Below are positions 47,563 to 58,972 of a DNA stretch of 64,000 nucleotides, piece after piece (positions within the stretch are counted from its first letter, which is position 1; every line of letters starts with the position of its first letter). Location: positions 1,922,001-1,986,000 of the forward strand of contig CM031557.1 of the NCBI GenBank assembly GCA_018466975.1. Reading direction: 5' to 3'. This DNA is from Sparassis latifolia (Eukaryota; Basidiomycota; Agaricomycetes; Polyporales; Sparassidaceae). Under the pieces are notes generated by a model that had not been told where the DNA came from, did not search any database, and saw only the letters and a program-made list of their open reading frames with translations. Both the position numbers and the translations under genes were made by a program.

Positions 47563-47900
47563 CGTAAAATCCGTCAAAGACGGCTAGATCGAATGTTCCT
47601 AGGTTCACCTGTCTGATCGTGTTGACGGTCTCCACAAGCTTCTCCGAGAATAGCGCAGTCGGGTATGAGAGGCAACACGTCGAAGCACGTCGATCATTCT
47701 GTCCAGCATACTGATATCAGCGGCGCTGAGATATCTGTCTTCTCAATGCAGTGCGCGTCACAACGAAGCCATGATATCGATCACATCTTCGTCAGGCGTG
47801 AGGCTTTGAGGCTTAGAGACCTCGACGTCCGACCTCCAATCCGACAACAGAAAGCAAGAGAGTATATAGCGCTACAAAATTACAGTCCATCTAGATGAGG
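47563..47900 (-). other. Protein-like segment, possibly a decayed gene end
   Basis: The minus strand ends in EKLVETVNTIRQVNLGTFDL and AVFDGFYGS plus stop. Upstream pieces SDVEVSKPQSLTPDEDVIDI and MLDRMIDVLRRVAS lie in other frames; bringing all three into one frame needs a one-base change near 47668. It lies 40 bases beyond the stop of the sorting nexin gene on the same strand, so it could be an alternative 3' end of that gene or the remains of another. I recognise no family. Confidence 0.3.
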
Positions 47901-47940
47901 TGAGTACAGTGCACAACAGTTCGAAAGAAGCCATATCTGT

Positions 47941-50628
47941 TCACCAAAACTTCCCAAATACACTCGCTCTCCCAGGCGAACCGACTCCGCCAAGCAGCAT
48001 CCCCACCCCTTCCTGGATGGCGACGCTGACCGGTCGCATGGGCGCAGAGTCGAAAACATGTGGGCACGGCTGTGTGAGCGCCGCAGGTGTGAGCCGGGGG
48101 TGCTCCAGCTCGCGCTCATATATCGATGGCTGTCTTGGCGTCTTGCCAAAGTTGTCGTATTGTGGGGGATCGAACACTCGCCGGGCATTGCGGAGGCGGG
48201 TCAATATCTTGGACGTGTATTACTTTTGGCGCGGACTACAAAGGCAAGAAACTCACCTGCTCATACAGTGCTATCTCACCGTCGAGGTGCTCTTTCGCAA
48301 GTGTCTGGAAGTCTTCGACTTTCTGTGCATGGTATGTGTTCATCTCGGCCATGGTGGTGTTAAGCACGGTTTCGCAGCGTGCGGCGACTTCCTCGTCTTC
48401 CTGTATGGACGTTCTGTTCAGAGAGTGCATGGGTCTATGAAATTGTGACGTACGCAGCCTTCACGTATTGCGTCATGATATCGCGAAAGAGTTGACTTGT
48501 GCGTGTCCACCACTGCCTGGGGAAGCTGCGAGTTAAGTAAAGAACACCGCATATGCAAATATTTGACGCACTTCATACAGAGTAGAAGGGTGGGCGACAT
48601 TCTTCAGCGCTTCATGCGTAGCAAGTTGAGTCCTACGAGCCTAGGGACAAATTTCGGCGTCAGCAGAGCAACATTGGATTTTACGGGTAGCGAACGAACA
48701 TGGTCCTCGTACAAGTCCGCCACACTCTGCAGAGTCTCAGCAGTCTTTTGCATGGCCTTGGTCATCTTCAGACAGTCTGCCGACTACTCAATTGATCGCA
48801 GAAAGGGCGGATACACGATACGCACCCCGCATCCTTCACGCCAGCACCACGCGCCGTCTTCGTTGAGATGCCCCTTGAGCCTATCTATCTCTTCCGCCCC
48901 ATCCTCGCTGAACCCGGTTGCGGGTGCAGATGCGAGCGGCTTCGACGTGATCAGCGATAGCAGCGAGTACGACAGCAATCGCTCCGCTTTGGACATCTCT
49001 GTACGAGAATGTCAGAGGAATTCTCCACGACGAGCAGTCTCGACCGACCGATCCGTGCTTCGCGTACTTTCCCAAATATATTCCGCAGTGACTGCACGCT
49101 CCTGCCAACCGCACGGGTGTGTCCTTCGAACCGCTCGACTGCCTCTGCGGCATCCTCTGCGTCGAGGTTAAATGCAGGATGAAATACCTGCGCGTAAAAC
49201 GCGGAGCCCTTGGGCGGCAGCGCGAGGTAGGTCGGCAGCTGCCTCTTCCATTCCTTGGGATACAAACTATCAATGAGAAGGGAAATTATGGAGGAGCTGT
49301 CATTACCGTGTCGTTTTCGCAACCGAGGAAGAAAGTAAGAACCTCCCCATAGCGAGCTATTGGGTGTTTCACGACGCGGTTGAGGTACCGCTCGAGATCT
49401 CCTCGTCTTGCTTCGACAAATTCGTCGTTGAATCTCCCTGCGTACTGCTTCTCTGGGAGCGGAGGCAATGCAATCCCCGGCAGACGACGTATCAAGGCAG
49501 TATGCAATACGACGAAATGTGAGAATCGTCGATGCACGGTGATGCGGATCGGCGAGTTAGGCCTGCCCTCTGTATCCTCCGTATTCGGTGGTGGGTCGGA
49601 GGCTGTCTGTGTGTGCGACTGAGTATCGAATACAGAAGTTATCGTATACACCGTGTATGCCCCAGAAAGGGTAGAGTTCCTCTTCGAAGGCGAATGCACC
49701 AGAACTCGGAACACGGGGGCCTTCGTCTTCCAGGTGGGGCCTACTTCAACAAAATGTCGCTCAGTTTCACCTGCTGTGCTCAGCATACTCAGGCGGCTGC
49801 CATTCTCCCCGTTCAAACTTTGCTCGGAGACACTTCGGCCATGGCTGGTTGGAGGCACAGTTTCTTCTGCGCTGCCTTGAAGAACCCATTCTTCTGCACC
49901 GCTCGTAACAAAACTGGAGAAGCGGTTAAGGCTCCTCCCGCCGAGTAGACTCTTGCGGAAGCTAGGGAACCACTCTTCTGTAGTTTGCGGGACTAGCGGT
50001 AGTGGTTGTGCCTCCAGCGTAGGAGATCCCCGTGGTGTAATTGAGGAGCCTGATGCTTCTCTCCTGGTGGTCGACCGACTGTGCAGGGAGGGTAGTTCAA
50101 AGCCAGGCAGGAGGGCGAACTCGGCAGTGAACTAGGTATGGGACGCAAGGGTAACATACCAATGAGCTACACAACCAACATGATTAGAATGGACGATATT
50201 CACAATGTAGTAAGTGCGGGGAAGCAACCCAATCTCGCCCTTGTGCCCCACTTCACGCTTCACCTTGCACTTCAGGTTCTTCGCGAGGCTCCAGCCCTCC
50301 CCGCATCCTCCTTCAGCACCTCCAGCTCGTCACCCGCTTCCACGCACGTTAGCTCCCTGAACTCTGGCTTGCCCTCAAAGCGGTACAGTGCTCGCGCCGG
50401 GCGACCTGGGTCATGGTCGATATCATCATCGTTTGCATCACTCACATAACCATCAGGCTCCTCGTCTGACAGTGAACTGATGTCAATGACAGCGCCGGTC
50501 AACGAAACTGTCCAAGCATTAGATGAATTGATCCCGGAATCAAACTCTATGTCGCCTGGAGCACGAGACTGCGGACGAGAGAGCAGTGACTTGGTCGGAA
50601 GTAGAAAAGCAGGAGAGCTGGAAGCCAT
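47941..50628 (-). CDS. SH3-PX-BAR sorting nexin (SNX9-like), with a one-base frameshift in the SH3 domain
   Basis: Membrane-remodelling protein binding phosphoinositides through PX and bending membranes through BAR. Nine exons (50628-50204, 50131-49307, 49253-49049, 48998-48826, 48783-48700, 48640-48572, 48525-48454, 48400-48257, 48207-47941). SH3: ALYRFEGKPEFRELTCVEAG to LLPRTYY; Ser-rich linker; PX: RITVHRRFSHFVVLH, LPPLPEKQYAGRF and DLERYLNRVVKHP; BAR: PKGSAFYAQVFHPAFN to EHLDGEIALYEQ; tail ending VFGKFW. Exons 2-9 agree in phase throughout. Exon 1 is one base short: after VLKEDAG (about 50292) the frame slips and EGWSLAKNL continues in the next frame. Restoring one base makes 754 aa in phase with exon 2. 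Either a true null allele or a sequencing error in a G run. A TATA-like box sits about 67 bases upstream. Confidence 0.86.
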
Positions 50629-50694
50629 AATTCCCAGAACACTTTAAACAGAAGTTTGGAGTGGTAGCGGCGAGCTCAAAACCTGATCCAGTGC

Positions 50695-50701
50695 TATATA
50701 T
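50695..50701 (-). promoter_or_regulatory. TATA-like box for the sorting nexin gene
   Basis: TATATAT about 67 bases upstream of the ATG at 50628, in the 365-base gap shared with the divergent gene at 50994. Confidence 0.4.
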
Positions 50702-50993
50702 GATGTGGGGGGTAACGAATGCTATAGCACCCAGGCCAGATCCAGGCAATCACTCTGCATCGTCCAGAAATGATCAGAGTCTTCCGCTGAACCTCAGCAG
50801 AAATGAACACGCAAAACAGTCTGCCTCTCCTCAATCAGCGTGCAGTGAACAGACGGAGGAACACTCAAAAGCCAGAGTGCTCTCGAGGTGACTTTCTGTT
50901 CTGCAGTCCTGTGAGTCTAGCGTGGCTAACAGAGGCTGGCACTCCCAATACGGACAGACAATATGTCCAAATATAGCCTGTGTTCGATCTCCG

Positions 50994-53900
50994 ATGGGTG
51001 AACTGGTAAACCCGGTGGCGAACCCGCGTCGTGTTGCATCTTCGCCACCAGGTTTTCGTTCCTCCTATCTGCTCTCACCCATGACCGTGCGCGGACTTGG
51101 TTCAGTAAGCTCACCGATTGTCATATCCGACGACGAAGACGCATTTTATGTCGAACAACATTTGGACGGAGACAGGTTTCCGAATATTTTACTAAATCCC
51201 GTTGTTAAAGGCTGACTCCAATGATTTTGCAGTTGGATGGACAGTTCTGAAGCTAGCAATCAGTTCATGGAAGTGCCCAGTGAACTTTCCGGTACGATTT
51301 AGCACATTCGCGTTGACGATTTTGACGAACAAGATATATTGGCTCTTAGTTGGTTTGTCCTCTGGTCAGAAGCGCAAATGGCATGAGATGGTGGCGTTGG
51401 GTTCGGGCGTCGCTCTGCCTGAGAGAGTGCGGGCCACTCCTATCATACCTATAGCTGGACCGAGTACAGGGGTTTCGCTCACGCAAGAGAAGGCGACAAC
51501 CGTCCGAAACAAGAGACGAAAGAAGCAGAAGCTAGAAAGTCAGTCTGACCCACCCGTGCCCGTGGCGTCAGCTCAGGTGCCGCGGTACACGGGCTCTCAA
51601 GCGTTGCCTCCATTGTGTTTTGCTGTCCCATCCCCATCGACGTTGTCCTTCCCACGTCTTGCCTTACAGGTTCCTACACTGCCACCGAAACCCTCATCTT
51701 TCACGACTTCGCTAGGACATAGCTTAAATACTCCCGTTGCTCCCCAACCATTTCCTGCAGTGCATGAGGAGTCGGTTACTCCAGCTCCGCCTACTTTGGT
51801 CAATGCGAACACCAGTGTCATCCCCTTCCCTTCAGCGAGGAGAATAATTGGCATGCCTGCAGATGACAAGCCAGCCAACATCAATCGTGGCATATTCGCA
51901 TCTCTGATAAAAAATTCGGCATCTCCAGATGTTTCCCGAGCCCTTGTCATGGAGCTCCTTCCTCGAAAGTTCCGTGAGTTTGGGTTTGTCCAATCCTGGG
52001 CAAAACAATTCGACAAGTGTCCTGTCCGTGTCGAGCTGGATAACCGAGTGGGTAAGGCCCTGATCGAGTTCAGGAATGCTGAGGCGGCGATAGCCGCATT
52101 CAACAGTCCCCGACTCGATGGTGGTGAGGGCAAGGAGCACGTCCGGGTGTGGTGGTACCGTCTCGACCTTGATGCACCTGCGAAGGACCTTGAGGAGGGC
52201 GAGATACAGGAGGTCGACCGGAACGACCATGGGTTTGCGCAGAAGAAGAAACCAAAGGCGAAGCAGCAAAAAACGCAGAAGAAAAAGACGCAAGACACAA
52301 CGTTTCGTCCGAAATTTGCGGCGGTTTCTCTACCACCGACGCTACCGCTTCTGCCGCCCCTTCCGCCCCCTCTTCCTCGGCCGTCGCATGCTCCTCCGCC
52401 GCTGCCTCAAGTTGCTCACAGTTCGATGCAATGGGAGGACACTTCACAGCCCTCTTCCACTTCTAGCTTCCCTCTGACCGGGTTCATCCCTCCTCCTTCG
52501 TCATGGGCTGAACGCTACCCCGCTACGTGGCAAGACTGGCCTCCAGCTGGAAGCCGTGGTGTCCCCCGTTCATGGCCCGGCATTCATCCATCAACTTCTC
52601 TCACCGTGGAGCAAGATCTGCCTTTGCCTCCGCCCCTGTATGAGGAAAGTGTTGAAGAGGAGCCAATGGACCTCGGCACCGACGATGGTTACGACGAGCG
52701 CTACCCAGTCCCCATGCAAGAGGATTGGTTCGATGAACAGCCTGCAATGGCTCCAATTCGTGAGCAGTCACCAAGCTGGTCCGATTACCAGCCGGCTCCG
52801 GAGTCCGCGCAGGACGGAGAGTCGTGGTCAGATTACGATCGTGACGTAGCGGCTGACTGGTCTGAAAATCAAGGAACTCGGGCTGGTACTCGTGAGGCTT
52901 CGCCGGCTTGTTCTCATTACGAACCGGCTCCTGCACCCGTTTATGAGGGTTCACCCCGTTGGTCGGACAGCCTGTCTATCGCGTCTTCGCGCCCTGATTC
53001 GCCGGTTTCATATGCTGAGTTTGGTAATGCGGGAACGAACTCGGTGAGACCGCCGGGTGTCGTTGAGGCCCCTCCGACCAGCCCACTCTTTGCTTCACTT
53101 TCTCAAGCACAATCTACTCCACAAAAACCGACCCTAGGATTAGAGGAACGGTTGAGTTCACCTGGTCCACGCGCTCGTGTCATGCCGACTGCTGGTTCAT
53201 CGTCTTCACTTCGCACAGCTCCATTGTCAGCAGCCCTTTCGTCTTCGGAAGCAGTCCCATCTCCGCCTCAAGCAGTACTATCGTCATCGCAAGCAGTAAA
53301 GTCATCGTCGCAAGCGGTACTCTCACTGCAGCAGGCTGTTCATGTGACTAATGTAGCTTCAGCCGTATTACCTGCTCCAGTTCCAGTACCCTTACCGCTC
53401 CCGGTTGCGTCGCCCTCGCTGGTCGACTCTGCGCAGAAGTCAGCCCCAGCGGTGGCGCTTGTGAGGTCGGCTGTCTCGCAACCGGCACCGGCGCAGTTGA
53501 TCTCATTAAAGCAGCATTCAGCTATGCCGATCGGCCTTCAAAGTTCTTCTGTGCCAAGTTCTTCCGCTACCGTCACTCCAAGGACCGTGTCTAGCCAATC
53601 GACTTCAGACCCTGCAAGTGCAAGCCAGCCTCAGGCCAAAACCTTTTCGTACACTAAGCTGTCACTGTTGGCTCGTCAGAAGGAATTGGAAGAGCGCATC
53701 GCCCGGACTAAGGAGCAACTCGCCAGGAGATCTGCTAGCTCGGGCGGGAGCGCGTCGCCGACAGAAGCATCCACGCCTTCCCCGCCGGCATCAGGCGTCG
53801 TGTCGCCCGCGATTCGTTCTGCCGAGCGCACGCTCGGCAGAGTTGCACCAGAAGATCTGCGGCGGTCAGTACTGGAAAGTACACGGAAGGTAACGCCTCA

Positions 53901-54543
53901 ATTGGACGCCCAGTCGGCGGGTGGTTCTTCTAGAGACGCTTCTGAGTCGGCGGATTCGGATGGGAGCGACCCCCTTGTTTGTACGCCAACTGCAAGTCCT
54001 GCGGTGGAGAGGCCTTCGTCATCTGCTGTCGTGGCCGCTGTTACGCGGACAACGGCCACCGCGACAGCTGTCATCCACAGCAGTACCAGTCTCGACGAGT
54101 TGGCTGTCTCGTTCATTACGGAGACGATTCAGACCGTCAAGTCACCGCCTTTGCACTCTGCCATATTATCAGAGAAGATGCAGCTTGCGGCAAAGCAGAA
54201 GAGGCTGGAACGACACATAGCCGAGAGCAAGATCCTTCTGGCGAAGCTGAGTGCGGCACGCACGAAGGAAGAGAAGGAGAACATATTAGGCATTCTCAGA
54301 GAGCGGAGACGGTAAGCACCATACGTTATATTCCGCCTATTCCGTGAATGCACTGACTGGGCGAACAGGGCGATGGAAGAAGACATGAAGCCAGAGCCCG
54401 ATAACACTAAAGTTGCGACCTCGGTTGTGCAGCCTCTACAACCACGCCAGTTTGCAGTCCCGACGGCGAAAATAAGATGGCCAGAGACTGCACGCGACGC
54501 GACAATCCTGATCATCAGCGACGATGAGGACGATGAGATCTAG
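50994..54543 (+). CDS. Large low-complexity protein with RRM-like segment and SUMO-interaction-like ends
   Basis: Uncharacterised. Four exons (50994-51175, 51233-51291, 51350-54311, 54369-54543) give exactly 1125 aa; the start is the first in-frame ATG. Residues 41-49 (PIVISDDED) and the extreme C terminus (ILIISDDEDDEI) both look like SUMO-interaction motifs: a hydrophobic core followed by acids. Around residues 280-345 there is a compact region, FREFGFVQSWAKQF to EHVRVWWYRLDL, that reads like a degenerate RNA-recognition-motif fold, followed by a Lys-rich tract (nuclear localisation likely). The middle is Pro/Ser/Tyr/Trp-rich with repeated SWSDY-type words; residues about 690-730 repeat SSSQAV. 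Two charged coiled-coil segments lie near residue 850 (KELEERIARTKEQLARR) and about 1020-1070. Probably a nuclear scaffold; that is inference. Confidence 0.86.
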
Positions 54544-55636
54544 CATCTGTGTAGCGGTACGTGACAATTTCTGACTTCTTTTTCTTCGTAGTAGTGTACA
54601 GTGGACAACTATTTTCAAGTGGTCGGCGATTTCGAATACTGGGGAGTACGTCGTTCTCCTAAATTGGTTACCCTGATTTTGCATGCGCCTGTACAGGAAA
54701 CACGAGTTTTTTCATTCGCTTCATGAATGTGAGGTGAGTCCTGTATCCATCCTTGCAGAGTTGTCTCACGTTCTGCCTCAGAGTGATTGATGGTTCGCCT
54801 CAGAATTCACTGTTCCGTTACAATAGCAGGCGTGACGTCATACATTCAGTACGTTCATAGGTCCCCGGCACGACCATGCGGGTGCTGTGCTGTCTCTCAC
54901 GTATCTCGCTGTCGAGATGCAGGAACCAGCACGGTCGCGTTGGTCGCAAGATCTTCGGGCCGCTCCTCGGGTTAATTGCATCGTCGGATCAAATACGTCT
55001 TCCAGAGTATGTACTACGTTCTGTGAATTTCATGCCACTGCATCCAGATATGGGTGCAGTGGACTTTCGTTGTGGTTCTACCTCGCTGTTGTGACCTTCC
55101 GATGATCCTTGGAATTGAATCGATGGTGGCGATGAGATGCTCTGGAACTATTGAGCCTGCGGGCTGACTTTGTGGACGCGTGCCCAAGAGAAGGTGATGC
55201 ACGGAAGCTCGGATCGAACATCAACTCTAGTGTGCTTGCTGCAGGAACAAGCGTGAGTACAATATTAGTATAATGTTCTGCGAAGTCACCGCGACAGTTC
55301 TGTTTCGAAGGACGTTATCTGCGCCGCCTTGAATATTTGAACGTATGAACTCGACCAAACGCGCTCATTAATTAGTAGTACTGCAGTGCACCACAGATCC
55401 CGATAAATTTGGAACGGCCTACCACCTCGGTCTTCCCTGCCAATGTCCATACCAGCCTGGTCCTGGTCTGACTAATCTTTGGAATTCCGTTCCAGCTCTT
55501 TATCGATAGGACATCTCGTGGATGGCCGTATCTCACCAGCATCTCACGCGGCTATATAAGGAGGTGTGACTACAGCTATTTCGTCTCCTGCTTTCTACCT
55601 CCCCACTCTTGCCGAATACACTCCCTTTGAGCAAAA
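54544..55636. other. No supported gene
   Basis: Intergenic; frames under 85 codons overlapping on both strands. The 3' part is the promoter region of the aldo-keto reductase. Confidence 0.5.
55553..55560 (+). promoter_or_regulatory. TATA box of the aldo-keto reductase gene
   Basis: TATATAAG lies 77 bases before the ATG at 55637 in an otherwise mixed sequence, followed by a pyrimidine-rich stretch (ctcctgctttctacctcccc) typical of fungal transcription starts. Confidence 0.65.
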
Positions 55637-56823
55637 ATGCCTGCCTCCACGTTCGTGACCCTCAACACTGGCGCTAAGATGCCGACCGTTGGTCTCGGTC
55701 AGTAGATTATCTTCGCCAGAAGGTCAGTTGTATTGACACAATTTCGTCGCTCCTGCAGGCACTTGGAAATCTCGTCCCGGTGACGTTGAGCACGCCGTCG
55801 AGTTCGCCCTCAAGAGCGGCTACAGACACATCGACACCGCCGCGGCATACGGTGCGTGTTTCCGGTGATGCTTCAGCTGAGCGCCCGATTGACACAGCGC
55901 CGATGCCCAGGCAACGAGCGGGAGGTCGGCGAGGGCATCAGGGCGTCCGGCGTACCACGCGAGGAGATCTTCCTCACGACGAAGCTGAACAACCCTGACC
56001 TTAAGTATCCCGAGGCCGCGCTTGAGTCGTCGCTCACGAACCTCGAGACTTCCTACCTTGACCTCTGTGAGTGCATATATTTTCAGAGGCCTAGACGGGA
56101 CCATGTTACTGACGCATGTAAACAACAGGGCTGATGCACTGGCCCGCACCTATGAAAAATGGCAAGGCCGACAAGTCGCACAACTGGATCGATACCTGGC
56201 TCGCGATGGAGAAGATCTACAAGGCGCACCCGGAGAAGGTTAGGGCGATCGGCGTGTCCAACGTCTCCATCAAGTTCTTCGACCAGCTTCTTGAGAAGGC
56301 GGACGTCATCCCCGCGGTCAATCAGATTGAGCTGCACCCGTGCGCCCCTCTTCCTGATCTCCTAGAATAGATTAAGTACTGACGCGTCGTTGTACAGCTC
56401 GTGCATGCAGGAGGAGCTCGTCCAGTACTGTGTCTCCAAGGGCATCTCTGTGACCGCTTATTCGCCTCTCGGCTCGGACGGGTCCCCGCTCCTCACAAAT
56501 CCCGTCGTCACGAAGCTCGCGGAGAAATACAAGGTCACTGCTGCAAATGTGCTCGTCTCGCTGCAGGCAAACCGCACGTTTGTCACCGGTGCGTACCCCA
56601 TGAAATTCTACTCACACCGCTCGCTCACTGGTACATATGCTCTGAAGTGCTACCCAAGTCCGTGACTAACGAGCGCATCCTTGCGAACAAGACGATTATC
56701 GACCTCAGTCCTGAGGACGTCGCGGAGCTCACCGCGATCGAGAAGGACCACCACTTCCGCGCGTGCGCGCCGAACTGGACTGGTTGGGGCAGTCTCGGCT
56801 TCCCTGACTGCACTGACGATTAA
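55637..56823 (+). CDS. Aldo-keto reductase
   Basis: NADPH-dependent reductase of aldehydes or ketones (AKR superfamily TIM barrel, glycerol/aldehyde dehydrogenase-type), cytosolic. Six exons (55637-55697, 55759-55851, 55911-56066, 56129-56339, 56398-56588, 56648-56823) give exactly 295 aa. The catalytic tetrad is in place: Asp in [13 protein letters not shown], Tyr in the same block, Lys in [10 protein letters not shown], His in LWLMHWPAP. Also visible are [28 protein letters not shown] and the cofactor-binding [11 protein letters not shown]. The C-terminal loop ([16 protein letters not shown]) is where substrate choice is set, so the substrate cannot be named. No lesion seen. Confidence 0.95.
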
Positions 56824-57182
56824 GTAGCTGTCCTGCAATTGCGCTCTTTATCTTATCCTTATATGGGGAAAGGCGGGAGAAGTTGGAAAAACTGTATAGT
56901 CAGACTTATACCTTGCATATCGTTGCAACCCTTGCTGCTGACCGACAGCCGTAGCATGCATATATCATGCCTATGACTCATGAAAGTTATGTATATGCAA
57001 ATAGACCATTTCTCTTCTGTCAATTGCGCAGCTCAGGCAGTTTGTGTGACGGTGTCAACGATCAGTGCTTATTGGATACAGCGAGTAACTAATGTACAAT
57101 TTGAATGGCTCTGCTTCAAAAACGATACACACTAAAAAATAACTCCGGTCCAGGTCTTTCTTTCCATGCGCGTGGGTGCGCC
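56824..57182. other. Intergenic, no gene seen
   Basis: Convergent 3' ends of the AKR and the first glutathione transferase gene. Nothing beyond short frames. Confidence 0.5.
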
Positions 57183-58585
57183 TCAGAGAGCCAGGATGTT
57201 GGGGATGGGCCCGACAGGAACGACCTTGTGGGGGTTAATCTGCATAGCATACGTCAACGCACATTCTGCAGGAGGAAGACAGTCGGACATACGAAGGTGT
57301 GCGACCAGTAGTAGTGCGTCTTGATGTGATCGAAGTTGCAAGTGGACGAGAACGCGGAGTTCTTCCAGTACAGCTTGCGTAGCCAGCTGTGGAATGGCCC
57401 CGTGAGCTAGTAATAAGATTAAACTGAGAGATAACACACAGGTGGATGGCGGGGTACCCATCTCGGATCGTCCGTAGGTTGCACTTGAAGTGCCCGACGT
57501 ACACTGGGTCGAAGCGCACCTACATGAACCACACGTACAGACGTTAAATTTCACTCTGGATAAATCATTGGATGTATACGGACTATTGTGACGAAAAGAC
57601 GGATGTCCGCCTCGGTGAGCTGGTCCCCAATCAGGTAGTCCTTGCCCTTGAGCATCTTCTCAAGCCTGTCGAGAGACGCGAAGAGCGGGACGACAGCACC
57701 CTCATACGCCGCCTGAGTGCTCGCGAACCCCGATTTGTAGACTCCATCTGCAGCGCATCAATCAGCCGATGTGGGAATGAGACCGTCATGGCACGCACTG
57801 TTGACGGTGTCGTACACCCACTCGTTCACCGAGTCGATCTCCTTGCGCAGCGGCTCGGGGTAGATATCGATTGCGGCTTTGTTCTTCGGGAGCAGCTCGT
57901 TGAATGCACTGTTGAACATGCGGATGATCTCCGAACTCTCGTTGTTTACGATCGTCTCCGTCTTCTTGTCCCAGAGTACGGGAACTGTGAATCTGTGAAG
58001 ATGGATCAGCAGGGGCAATTCAGCCCGGGCTGAAAGTAGTACGTACCTGCCCTCATAGTTCGGCTGCACCCGCAGGTAGAGGTCCTTGACGTGATCAGAG
58101 GCGTACAGCGGATCGTCATCCGCTCCAGGGAACGCATCTGCCTTGGCGAACGGCCAACCGTCGGCGCCCATGTGCGGGGACACGACGGAGACACCTGCAC
58201 GTCGGAAGAGTCAAAAATACTCTCGCTGCGAAGTCGAGGCGGAGGACTCACCGATGAAATCTTCCAGACCCTTCAGCTTGCGGGTGATCAACGTCCTGGT
58301 CGCCCAAGCTATGAAAAGCGCAAGCTTTTAATCAACTACCACATATTGTGCTCCAGAGGATAACTCACGGCACGCGTAGGAGACATATAGGTGGTAGCGG
58401 CCTGGATATCGGTCTCAGTTCTGACCTCAGCATGCCGAACATCACTCACCCTTCTCGGGCGCGAATTGCCCCCCCATTTCGATGAAACTTCTGAACGACG
58501 ACGGCTTACGCTTGAACGAGCCGTTCTCCTCGTGCTTCATCTTGCTGATGTCGGTGTTGTGCGAAACGTCTCTGGTGCTGCTCAT
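57183..58585 (-). CDS. Glutathione transferase, ECM4/glutathionyl-hydroquinone reductase type, copy 1
   Basis: Cysteine-type GST (omega-like, xi class) that reduces S-glutathionyl-hydroquinones; in wood-decay fungi this fits aromatic detoxification. The catalytic Cys is in VSYACPWATRTL. Other landmarks are [99 protein letters not shown] and the terminal [11 protein letters not shown]. Eight exons join cleanly on these motifs; one donor is GTCCGT. I start at the ATG at 58585 ([10 protein letters not shown]), matching copy 2. An in-frame ATG at 58678 would add a basic, presequence-like leader, but the TATAAA at 58699-58704 lies only 21 bases before it, making 58585 more likely. Copy 2 is at 61150-62552. 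Confidence 0.95.
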
Positions 58586-58698
58586 CCTGCGTCTCTGGAC
58601 CGCGCTGTAAATTGGGTGTCGTGCGGGGGGTGCTCTGGGAGTGGTATGCAGGAGCTGGTGGAATAGGGACGGGCGCATGATTGCGTCCCACCCTCCTG

Positions 58699-58704
58699 TT
58701 TATA
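58699..58704 (-). promoter_or_regulatory. TATA box of glutathione transferase copy 1
   Basis: TATAAA on the minus strand, 114 bases upstream of the ATG at 58585 and 21 bases upstream of the alternative ATG at 58678. The spacing favours transcription beginning after 58678. Confidence 0.5.
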
Positions 58705-58972
58705 AGCAGACGACCAGTGACTTGATCATTCACTCGAAGTCTAAATACCGCCGACTGCTGGCGGCGCCAGCTTGGCCAAGACGCATGCGACGGCGTGCGT
58801 TACCAAGCCACTCGTCATGACCGCAACCGGTGGCGGAGACACGGAGTCTGACTGTCTTAGCCCGTACTAGTGTAGATTGTATACCCTCCATGAATAATGT
58901 ACATGCGTGTCCGTGAAGAAGTGATACCACACCGATGAGCGAAACAGTGATAAGCTCGCCATAAACCCATGC

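Noticed and set aside
51202..51232. Extending the large exon of the 1125-aa gene upstream to 51202
   Set aside because: That frame begins with TTG, not ATG, and runs through an intron; the spliced model from the ATG at 50994 is in phase across all junctions.
51597..52298. 233-codon minus-strand frame
   Set aside because: Antisense shadow of the Pro/Ser/Lys-rich exon of the 1125-aa gene; it begins at no sensible promoter and has no motif.
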